Assembly: GCA_025997415.1 (NCBI GenBank)
Contig: BNUO01000103.1
Span: 1-5,025 of the forward strand
Reading direction: 5' to 3'
DNA: 5,025 bases
Origin: Campylobacterota bacterium
GTDB lineage: Bacteria; Campylobacterota; Campylobacteria; Campylobacterales; SZUA-545
Below the pieces are notes generated by a model, which was not told where the DNA came from, made no database searches, and was given only the letters and a program-made list of their open reading frames with translations. Both the position numbers and the translations under genes were made by a program. How positions within the stretch are numbered: the stretch's first letter is position 1; each line of letters starts with the position of its first letter. Positions 1-5,025 of the stretch are shown here, one piece after another.

Positions 1-1
1 G

Positions 2-271
2 GAGGCTGCGAAGACGCAAAAGATTGAGCGAATTACGGTTTCGGGATTTACCGATCGCATTGGTAGCAAAGAGCACAATCAGCGCCTTTCGGACGCGCGC
101 GCCGCCGCCGTTAGAGATTTTTTGGTTGGCGCAGGGGTCAATGGATCGCTTATTGTTGCCTCGGGCAAAGGGGCGCTTGTCTCGCCTGATTGCAAGCAAA
201 GAAGCTGCTTGGAGCAAGATCGCCGCGCAGATGTTGAACTTGTCGGCTTAAGCCAGATAGAGCGCAACTGA
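2..271 (+). CDS. OmpA-family C-terminal peptidoglycan-binding domain protein (5' end outside window)
   Basis: Only the last 89 codons are present; the reading frame is open from base 2 and ends at TGA 269-271. The visible part matches the second half of an OmpA-like domain: ITVSGFTDRIGS, then NQRLSDARAAAVRDFL, then SGKGAL and QDRRADVEL. This domain binds the diaminopimelate of peptidoglycan non-covalently and tethers outer-membrane or motor proteins to the wall. In the family, an Asp in the TD motif and an Arg 15 residues later in the LSxxRA motif contact diaminopimelate; here these are D18 and R33 of the visible part, with exactly that spacing. Two cysteines (C64, C69) lie just before the DRR motif, where E. 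coli OmpA also has a cysteine pair, so a periplasmic disulfide is possible. Whether the missing N-terminus is a beta-barrel, a lipoprotein anchor (Pal) or a membrane helix cannot be seen. Domain call is strong; exact protein identity is open. Confidence 0.88.
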   Translation, partial: EAAKTQKIERITVSGFTDRIGSKEHNQRLSDARAAAVRDFLVGAGVNGSLIVASGKGALVSPDCKQRSCLEQDRRADVELVGLSQIERN

Positions 272-330
272 CCGCGCCCCCCACGCCGATCAAGCGAAAC
301 GCAAACGAACGGGGCAAAAAACGGATTTTC

Positions 331-338
331 GCTAACAT
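331..338 (+). promoter_or_regulatory. possible sigma-70 extended -10 region upstream of carB
   Basis: The gap between the OmpA-like gene and carB contains TTTTCGCTAACAT (about 326-338). A T-run followed by TAACAT at 333-338 resembles the Campylobacterota-type promoter, which relies on a T-rich stretch before a TANAAT box rather than on a clear -35. It lies about 28 bases before the carB start codon, leaving room for a short leader. The match to consensus is partial and no transcript evidence is available, so this is only a candidate. Confidence 0.28.
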
Positions 339-354
339 AGCCCACTTATTTTGC

Positions 355-358
355 AAGG
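355..358 (+). promoter_or_regulatory. ribosome binding site that fixes the carB start at 366
   Basis: AAGG at 355-358 lies 7 bases before the ATG at 366. It decides between that ATG and the in-frame TTG at 351: the TTG would put this Shine-Dalgarno sequence inside the gene and add five residues (MQGYD) that homologues are not expected to have. Confidence 0.7.
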
Positions 359-365
359 TTATGAC

Positions 366-3300
366 ATGCCAAAACGAACAGATGTCGAAACAATTTTACT
401 TATCGGTTCAGGTCCAATCGTTATCGGGCAAGCGTGTGAATTTGATTATTCGGGCGCACAAGCGGCAAAAACGCTCAAAAGCGAAGGCTATCGCGTTGTG
501 CTGATCAATAGCAATCCCGCGACGATTATGACCGATCCGGAGTTTGCTGATCGTACCTATATAGAGCCGATCACCGAAGATATCATCGCCGAGATTATCC
601 GCAAAGAGAAGGTCGATGCGATCTTGCCGACAATGGGCGGTCAGACGGCGCTCAACGCGGCGATGAAAATGCACGAAAAAGGAATGCTCGATGGCATAAA
701 GTTTCTGGGCGCGTCGCCTGAAGCGATCAAAAAAGGCGAGGATCGGCAGGCGTTCAAAGAGGCGATGCTCAAAATCGGAATGGATCTGCCCAAAAGCCGC
801 TACGCATACTGTCTTGCAGAGGCGGTCGAAGCGGCTGAGGCGATCGGCTTTCCGCTCATTATCCGCGCTAGTTACACGCTTGCGGGCAGCGGCAGCGGCG
901 TAGCGTACAACATCGACGAGTTCAAAACCCTAGCCGAGATCGGGCTTGAGGCGAGTCCGATCGGCGAAATCCTGATCGAAGAGTCGCTTCTGGGCTGGAA
1001 AGAGTTTGAGATGGAGGTGATCCGCGACTCCAAGGACAACTGTATCATCGTCTGTTCGATCGAGAACTTTGATCCAATGGGCGTGCATACGGGCGATAGC
1101 ATTACGGTTGCGCCTGCGCTCACCCTCACCGACAAAGAGTTCCAAAATATGCGCGACGCGAGTTTTGCGATTTTGCGCGAGATTGGCGTGGATACGGGCG
1201 GCAGCAATGTACAGTTTGCGATCAACCCCGAAAACGGACGAATGACGGTGATCGAAATGAACCCGCGCGTGAGCCGATCGAGTGCGCTGGCGAGTAAGGC
1301 GACGGGCTATCCGATCGCCAAAGTTGCGACGCTGCTTGCCATTGGCTATACGCTTGACGAGATCACCAACGACATCACGGCAACGGCGGCGAGTTTTGAA
1401 CCATCGATCGACTACATCGTTACCAAAATCCCCCGTTTTAATTTCGAGAAGTTTCCGGGCGTAAATAGCTCGCTAAGCACGGCGATGAAGAGCGTGGGCG
1501 AAGCCATGGCGATCGGCGCAACATTTCTGGAGTCGATCCAAAAGGCGCTCTGCTCGCTTGAGACGGGGCTGTGCGGATTTGATCATGTCGACTCCGAGCG
1601 CGCCACGATCGAACGCGAACTGCGCCGCCCCAACGATCGCCGCATTTTGTTTATCGCGCAGGCGTTTCGGGGGGGATTTAGCGTTGATGAGGTCTATTCG
1701 CTCTGTCATATCGATCGCTGGTTTTTGTACCAGATCGAACGGCTTGTCGCCGAAGAAAAGGCGATCTCGCTTGCGATCCTAAGCAGCGCAAATGCGCTTG
1801 GGCGCGTCAAGTCGCTGGGATTTAGCGACAAGATGGTCGCGCGGCTTCTCAACAAAAACGAGGGGCTGGATCTGGGCGAAAACGACATATATTTGGCGCG
1901 AAAACGGCTTGGGCTTGAGCCGAAGTACTGCGAGGTTGATACCTGTGCGGCGGAGTTTGACGCGCTTACGCCCTACCTGTACTCCGTAATGCCGATCGAA
2001 CCAAAGCCGATCAAACCGCGCCAGAGCGATCGCAAACGAGCGATGATCTTGGGCGGGGGTCCAAACCGAATCGGACAGGGAATTGAGTTTGACTACTGCT
2101 GCGTTCATGCGAGTTTCGCGCTTGCCGAGATGGGCGTCGAAACCATTATGGTCAATTGCAACCCTGAGACGATCAGCACCGACTACGACACGAGCGATGT
2201 TTTGTACTTTGAGCCGATCGACTTGGAGCATATTCGCGGGATTATTGAGCGGGAAAATCCAGACGGGATCATCGTGCATTTCGGCGGTCAAACTCCGCTC
2301 AAACTCGCGCGAAACCTGAGCGCAATGGGAGCGAAGATCATCGGTACTTCGGCAAAGACGATCGATGTTGCCGAAGATCGCGAGAAGTTTTCGCGTTTTG
2401 TCGAGGAGCACAAACTGCTTCAGCCCGCAGGCGGCACGGCGAGTACGCGCGAGGCGGTTTTTGAGATCGCCGCGCGGATCGGCTATCCCGTGCTGGTGCG
2501 CCCAAGCTATGTACTAGGCGGACGCGGAATGCGGACGGTCTATGACGAAAACGAACTCAAACTCTATGTCGATGAGGCAGTGAGTATCTCCAGCGAAGCG
2601 CCGCTGCTAGTCGATAAGTTCCTCGATCGCGCCGTAGAGCTTGATGTCGATGCGATTAGCGATGGCGTGCAGGTCTATATCGGCGGGATTTTGGAGCACA
2701 TCGAAGAGGCGGGGATTCACAGCGGCGACTCCGCTTGCTCGCTGCCAACCGTAACGATCAACGATCATCTGATCAAAGAGATCGAAACGACGACGCGGAC
2801 GATCGCGCTGGGGCTTGGCGTGCGCGGACTTCTCAATATCCAATACGCGATCCACGCGGGCAATGTCTATCTCATCGAAGTCAATCCTCGTGCGAGCCGC
2901 ACCGTACCGTTTGTGTCGAAAGCCACAGGACTGCCGCTGGCAAAGATCGCAACCCGCGTGATGTGGGGCGAAACGCTTGAAGAGGCGATCGCGGCGTATG
3001 ACAAGAGCAAAATCGTTGGGCGGCACAACGGCATTCTCAAACCCAAACTCAAAAATCTCGTTGCGGTCAAAGAGGCGGTTTTCCCGTTCAACAAACTCTC
3101 TGGCGCAGACCTCATTTTGGGACCCGAAATGAAATCGACGGGCGAGGTGATGGGTATCAGCGAAAACTTTGGCATCAGCTTTGCCAAATCGCAGCTTGCC
3201 AGCCACAATCCGATCCCGGTTAATGGCAAACGGCTCTTTATGTCGCTTATTGACGCGGACAAAGAGCAGGGGGTGAAACTAGCGCAGGAGTTTGTCAAAC

Positions 3301-3629
3301 TCGGCTACAAGATCATTGCCACGAGCGGCACGGCGCGATCGCTAATCGAGGGCGGAATCGTTGCCGAAACGGTGCTCAAGGTGAGCGAGGGCAGACCAAA
3401 TGTCGAGGATCTGTTCAAGAACAAAGAGGTCGATCTAGCGATCAACACGAGCGATGGCAAACGAAGCAAAGATGACGCGAAACGGCTACGACAGGCGGTG
3501 CTGGCAAACAAAATCCCGTATTTCACCACCACCGCAGCGGCGCGGGCGGCGCTAGAGGCGATCCGCCAACTGCGCGGCGGCAAAAGCATTGTGCCCAAAG
3601 CCCTGCAAGACTACCTAAACGCACAGTAA
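366..3629 (+). CDS. carB: carbamoyl-phosphate synthase large subunit
   Basis: This 1087-residue protein makes carbamoyl phosphate from bicarbonate, two ATP and ammonia. The ammonia is delivered by the glutaminase subunit CarA, which is not in this window. The product feeds pyrimidine and arginine synthesis in the cytoplasm. The length fits the family (E. coli 1073). The carboxyphosphate half (about 1-400) opens with [20 protein letters not shown] and has R167 and the metal-site motif E297-M-N299. The oligomerisation domain (about 400-550) has [11 protein letters not shown]. The carbamoyl-phosphate half (about 555-935) begins [17 protein letters not shown], with R712 in [11 protein letters not shown] and E838-V-N840. 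The C-terminal MGS-like allosteric domain (about 945-1087) has ATSGTA (T986, T989), K1005 in KVSEGRPN and N1027-T-S1029. Relative to E. coli, where UMP contacts include K993, N1015 and T1017, these are kept except Thr to Ser at the last, so UMP inhibition is plausible but inferred. The start ATG 366 is chosen from the AAGG site and from family similarity beginning MPKRTD. The final A of the TAA stop is the first base of the next start codon. Confidence 0.98.
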   Translation: MPKRTDVETILLIGSGPIVIGQACEFDYSGAQAAKTLKSEGYRVVLINSNPATIMTDPEFADRTYIEPITEDIIAEIIRKEKVDAILPTMGGQTALNAAMKMHEKGMLDGIKFLGASPEAIKKGEDRQAFKEAMLKIGMDLPKSRYAYCLAEAVEAAEAIGFPLIIRASYTLAGSGSGVAYNIDEFKTLAEIGLEASPIGEILIEESLLGWKEFEMEVIRDSKDNCIIVCSIENFDPMGVHTGDSITVAPALTLTDKEFQNMRDASFAILREIGVDTGGSNVQFAINPENGRMTVIEMNPRVSRSSALASKATGYPIAKVATLLAIGYTLDEITNDITATAASFEPSIDYIVTKIPRFNFEKFPGVNSSLSTAMKSVGEAMAIGATFLESIQKALCSLETGLCGFDHVDSERATIERELRRPNDRRILFIAQAFRGGFSVDEVYSLCHIDRWFLYQIERLVAEEKAISLAILSSANALGRVKSLGFSDKMVARLLNKNEGLDLGENDIYLARKRLGLEPKYCEVDTCAAEFDALTPYLYSVMPIEPKPIKPRQSDRKRAMILGGGPNRIGQGIEFDYCCVHASFALAEMGVETIMVNCNPETISTDYDTSDVLYFEPIDLEHIRGIIERENPDGIIVHFGGQTPLKLARNLSAMGAKIIGTSAKTIDVAEDREKFSRFVEEHKLLQPAGGTASTREAVFEIAARIGYPVLVRPSYVLGGRGMRTVYDENELKLYVDEAVSISSEAPLLVDKFLDRAVELDVDAISDGVQVYIGGILEHIEEAGIHSGDSACSLPTVTINDHLIKEIETTTRTIALGLGVRGLLNIQYAIHAGNVYLIEVNPRASRTVPFVSKATGLPLAKIATRVMWGETLEEAIAAYDKSKIVGRHNGILKPKLKNLVAVKEAVFPFNKLSGADLILGPEMKSTGEVMGISENFGISFAKSQLASHNPIPVNGKRLFMSLIDADKEQGVKLAQEFVKLGYKIIATSGTARSLIEGGIVAETVLKVSEGRPNVEDLFKNKEVDLAINTSDGKRSKDDAKRLRQAVLANKIPYFTTTAAARAALEAIRQLRGGKSIVPKALQDYLNAQ

Positions 3630-3877
3630 TGAACGACAACACAACACAAGCGATGTGGTATCAAAACAGAGAGTTTTCATATGACGATCTGGTTAGAAGT
3701 ATGCGAGAGGACGAAGCCGATATTGGAAAAGAGCTACTAAAAGAGGGAAAGAGTATCGTTTATCACGACAAAAGCATATCCGATGAATACCCTGTGCTAG
3801 AAAATCCTCTCGGTGAAAAGTTTCTCGTTACCCTTGACAAGGACACATACAAAACAGTAATCGTTTCAAAGCTGTAA
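3629..3877 (+). CDS. unrecognised 82-residue protein, first gene of AT-rich cassette; possible antitoxin partner
   Basis: I do not recognise a named family. The protein begins [20 protein letters not shown] and continues with a charged, probably helical stretch (about 18-42, LVRSMREDEADIGKELLKEG). A likely beta-rich C-terminal part follows, containing SIVYHD, EYPVLENPLGEKFLVTL and YKTVIVSKL. There is no signal peptide or membrane segment. The ATG overlaps the carB stop in TAATG and has no good Shine-Dalgarno, so translation probably depends on ribosomes finishing carB. Its own stop overlaps the start of the zeta-toxin-like gene in TAATGATG. A small gene directly before and coupled to a toxin-family gene is the usual place for an antitoxin; that role is inferred from position only. 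G+C is about 40% in sampled lines, well below carB, and only one GATC occurs (near 3686). The coding call is supported by tight junctions at both ends and soluble-protein composition. Confidence 0.72.
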   Translation: MNDNTTQAMWYQNREFSYDDLVRSMREDEADIGKELLKEGKSIVYHDKSISDEYPVLENPLGEKFLVTLDKDTYKTVIVSKL

Positions 3878-4233
3878 TGATGTTGAAACAGAATCTGATG
3901 ATTATCACCGGTACAAACGGCGTTGGCAAAAGCACTATTGATTTGACTGATATGTCAATGCACAGAATCGAACAAAGAGCGATACAGGGCGGACACAGCG
4001 TGCGTCCAGAGATTGTTAAAGAAAACCTAGAGCTTAGTATCAAGCATTTTGAGACCGTTGCACAAAAAACCGATAACATCATTTTATACGACAACTCCAA
4101 CAGAATGTACACTATTGTTTTAGATGTGCGCGACAAAATCATACATTTTCAAGCCGATAAAATGCCAGAGTGGAGTTTGCCGCTATATAATGTCGTCCGA
4201 GTTATGATTTCTACCAAAAATCGGGGTTTATAA
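3877..4233 (+). CDS. zeta-toxin-family P-loop kinase with large internal deletion (miniature or decaying)
   Basis: The 118-residue product starts with a beta strand and Walker A motif, LMIITGTNGVGKST (residues 7-20, K18 and S19 at the phosphate loop). From residue 21 it reads IDLTDMSMHRIEQRAIQGGHSV, then LELSIKHFE and NIILYDNS (68-74). In zeta-toxin-like proteins the pattern R-x3-R ... GGH-x-V followed by a serine-containing helix and a YDNS strand belongs to the C-terminal half, normally some 75-100 residues after the P-loop. Here the two meet with no segment between, at about base 3937. The absent part should carry the Asp that acts as base and a Glu that helps bind UDP-N-acetylglucosamine. 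The usual proline after V is displaced (VRP). Full-length relatives run about 190 residues or more. Phosphorylation of cell-wall precursors is therefore unlikely; ATP binding might remain. The frame is intact, so it may be expressed through coupling at TAATGATG. A start at M8 (3898) is also possible. It could be a pseudogene; I keep it as a CDS because the frame is open. Confidence 0.72.
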   Translation: MMLKQNLMIITGTNGVGKSTIDLTDMSMHRIEQRAIQGGHSVRPEIVKENLELSIKHFETVAQKTDNIILYDNSNRMYTIVLDVRDKIIHFQADKMPEWSLPLYNVVRVMISTKNRGL

Positions 4234-4451
4234 TGTGGAAGTTTATCATCGTGCCGTTGCTGGTGTTGCTGTTTTTGTATCTTCTCTTTGCGCCGCGCAA
4301 AAAGCCGAAGCAAGACGGCTATATCGAAGAGCTGGTCAAGTGTGAAAAGTGCGGTATCTACTGTGCGCCGCGCGAAGCGGTGATCAAAGATGGACGGTTT
4401 TTTTGCTCGAAACAGTGCGCGGGGGTCAAAGATGGTTCTAATCGGCATTGA
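4233..4451 (+). CDS. PP0621-family small membrane-anchored zinc-ribbon-like protein
   Basis: This 72-residue protein has one N-terminal hydrophobic helix (about 4-20, FIIVPLLVLLFLYLLFA). A basic stretch RKKPK (22-26) follows, which by the positive-inside rule puts the C-terminus in the cytoplasm. The C-terminal part is a cysteine motif: VKCEKCGIYCAPREAV (C37, C40, C44), then DGRFFCSKQC (C58, C62). PP0621-family proteins share this plan of one membrane helix and a C-x2-C-G ... E-A ... G-x-x-(Y/F)-C-S pattern, often with His as the fourth ligand. Here C37, C40, C58 and C62 could hold a zinc ion. The molecular role of the family is not known to me. The ATG overlaps the stop of the preceding toxin-like gene (TAATG), with GGGG at 4223-4226 as a weak ribosome binding site. 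Its G+C and GATC use match carB, not the cassette before it. The 3' end overlaps the next gene by 20 bases. Confidence 0.85.
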   Translation: MWKFIIVPLLVLLFLYLLFAPRKKPKQDGYIEELVKCEKCGIYCAPREAVIKDGRFFCSKQCAGVKDGSNRH

Positions 4452-4827
4452 CGGTGCGATCGACAGCGAAAAAGAGGTGGTGTTTGTCGAATCGATCGCA
4501 GCCGTTATCAACGGCAGTACAAAAACGCCAAACGGATCGCTACTCGTAGCCGATTTTTCCGAGAGCGATCTGCCACTTTACGGCGAATGCACCGATCGAC
4601 TAGCAATACGGGTTTCGTCGGTGCGCGAGTTTGTGATCGTTTCAGCGGCGGCGGTTCGTTACGCGCTCTGCGATCTAGCGGTTGCGCCAAAATTGCAACA
4701 GATCGCCGACCACTATCTAAGCGATACGAAAGTGCTTGCGATCGCCGCGCCAAGCCAAATCGAAGAGATCGCGCTACTTGGAGTCGATGGCATTTTTGCA
4801 CTTGCGTTTCCAGCTATGAATAGCTAA
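4432..4827 (+). CDS. conserved-looking hypothetical protein, 131 residues
   Basis: I do not recognise a named domain. The start is set at ATG 4432 (MVLIGIDGAI), 20 bases inside the preceding gene and preceded by GGGGG at about 4420. An upstream in-frame ATG at 4390 would add 14 residues (MDGFFARNSARGSK) encoded within the cysteine motif of the other gene and is less likely. The sequence alternates short hydrophobic strands and helices, for example SLLVADFS, EFVIVSAAAVRYALCDLAVA, KVLAIAA and QIEEIALLGVDGIFA, which suggests a small soluble alpha/beta protein. There is no signal peptide or membrane helix. My memory is that related Campylobacterota carry a similar-length hypothetical gene a short way after carB, with a closing motif like EEIALLGVDGI; this was not checked. 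Base composition and GATC density match carB. It seems to be the last gene of the operon in this window. Confidence 0.8.
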   Translation: MVLIGIDGAIDSEKEVVFVESIAAVINGSTKTPNGSLLVADFSESDLPLYGECTDRLAIRVSSVREFVIVSAAAVRYALCDLAVAPKLQQIADHYLSDTKVLAIAAPSQIEEIALLGVDGIFALAFPAMNS

Positions 4828-5000
4828 AACGGCTCCACGCGATCAACGGCAAAAAGCATTCTGAGCGAAGCGAAGAATCCCTATTCCCACGCTTTGCGCT
4901 GCCGAAGCATTTTGAAGCGGCGAGGATCAAGGCGCGAGTTCCCCAGAGTATGAGCGCCCCGAAGCCGCAAGAAATGCGAGGGTATCCGTTAGGACAGTGC
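4828..5000. other. non-coding interval with repeat-like and palindromic segments
   Basis: No convincing gene is visible between the last CDS and the hairpin at 5001. The stretch contains the REP-type palindrome at 4858-4878, a partly matching second copy around 4901-4921 (GCCG ... CGGC ends), and an inverted pair GGCGC (4931-4935) and GCGCC (4954-4958). It has no tRNA-like T-arm. It may be a compound intergenic repeat transcribed as the 3' untranslated region of the operon, or it may hold the leader of a gene beyond the window. Confidence 0.5.
4858..4878. repeat. REP-like imperfect palindrome (ATTCT ... AGAAT)
   Basis: The 21-base element has outer arms ATTCT and AGAAT, inner GC/GC pairs, a GAA centre, and symmetric GA mismatches that could form sheared G-A pairs. 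It contains the core GAGCGAAGCGAAG. Its reverse complement reads ATTCTTCGCTTCGCTCAGAA, a string I recognise as a short interspersed repeat found between genes in many unrelated bacteria. The recognition comes from memory; only one full copy lies in this window. Confidence 0.6.
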
Positions 5001-5020
5001 AACCGCGTGGCGGTTTCTTT
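5001..5020 (+). terminator. rho-independent terminator
   Basis: A perfect 6-bp stem AACCGC (5001-5006) and GCGGTT (5010-5015) with a GTG loop is followed by TCTTT (5016-5020). The T-rich side is downstream on the + strand, so it would end transcription running rightward out of the carB operon. The T tract is short and broken by a C. In the other direction the stem is followed by TGCAC, so it is not bidirectional. Confidence 0.62.
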
Positions 5021-5025
5021 GCCTT

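Noticed and set aside
24..251. 75-residue + strand open frame starting MSELRFRDLPIA
   Set aside because: It lies in another frame over the OmpA-like domain, whose frame has recognisable family motifs and continues to TGA 269-271.
276..315. GCCCC (276-280) and GGGGC (311-315) followed by AAAAAA as a terminator for the OmpA-like gene
   Set aside because: The loop is 30 bases and the tail is an A-run, not a T-run, on the + strand, so it does not have terminator form.
351..365. TTG at 351 as the carB start
   Set aside because: It would precede the AAGG ribosome binding site at 355-358 and add MQGYD, absent from the expected family start MPKRTD.
1779..2411. 210-residue antisense open frame within carB
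   Set aside because: It is a shadow of GC-rich codon use on the opposite strand of an unmistakable carB, with no recognisable domain.
2607..3206. 199-residue antisense open frame within carB
   Set aside because: Opposite-strand shadow of conserved CarB motifs; no independent start signal or domain.
2026..3343. GCGATCGC octamers as the cyanobacterial HIP1 element
   Set aside because: Only a few exact octamers occur among a general GATC excess, and the gene content is not cyanobacterial in character.
3629..4233. Insertion sequence or transposon
   Set aside because: There is no transposase and no terminal inverted repeats are seen; only a 5-base TAATG direct repeat, which coupling alone can explain.
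4814..5002. 62-residue minus-strand open frame after the last gene
   Set aside because: It runs through the REP-like repeat and gives the typical repeat translation RDSSLRSE, with no domain similarity.

Overview
The window looks like chromosomal DNA of a Gram-negative bacterium, most likely a GC-rich member of the Campylobacterota (Helicobacter/Sulfurimonas side). This placement is an inference from remembered sequence character: the CarB start [17 protein letters not shown], the CarB loop [16 protein letters not shown], and the small PP0621-type and hypothetical genes that follow carB. No search was run. The native DNA is about 55-60% G+C in the lines sampled and is strikingly rich in GATC, often as CGATCG or GCGATC. 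An OmpA-type peptidoglycan-binding domain supports a cell with an outer membrane.

Layout, all genes on the + strand. Positions 2-271 hold the C-terminal end of an OmpA-like protein that begins before the window. A 94-base gap follows, with a possible promoter and a clear ribosome binding site. Positions 366-3629 hold a complete carB, the large subunit of carbamoyl-phosphate synthetase. The stop codon of carB overlaps the start of a two-gene, AT-rich cassette (3629-4233). Its first gene encodes an unrecognised 82-residue protein. Its second encodes a 118-residue relic or miniature of a zeta-toxin-family kinase, in which the P-loop is joined directly to the C-terminal half of the fold. The stop of that gene overlaps the start of a PP0621-family membrane-anchored zinc-ribbon-like protein (4233-4451), which overlaps a 131-residue conserved-looking hypothetical protein (4432-4827). 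The window ends in a non-coding stretch with a palindromic repeat of REP type (4858-4878), a partial second copy, and a likely rho-independent terminator (5001-5020).

The genes from carB to the last hypothetical protein are packed without gaps. Three successive junctions have the form TAATG, so they are probably one transcript with coupled translation, perhaps ending at the terminator near 5020. carB supplies carbamoyl phosphate for pyrimidine and arginine synthesis. The small downstream genes have no obvious link to that pathway.

The most interesting object is the cassette at 3629-4233. It has lower G+C (about 40% in sampled lines), only one GATC in 600 bases, and resemblance to a toxin-antitoxin module. 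It sits between genes that would otherwise be directly coupled, and its toxin-like protein has apparently lost the segment expected to carry catalytic residues. This suggests a horizontally acquired, disarmed module now carried inside a housekeeping operon.
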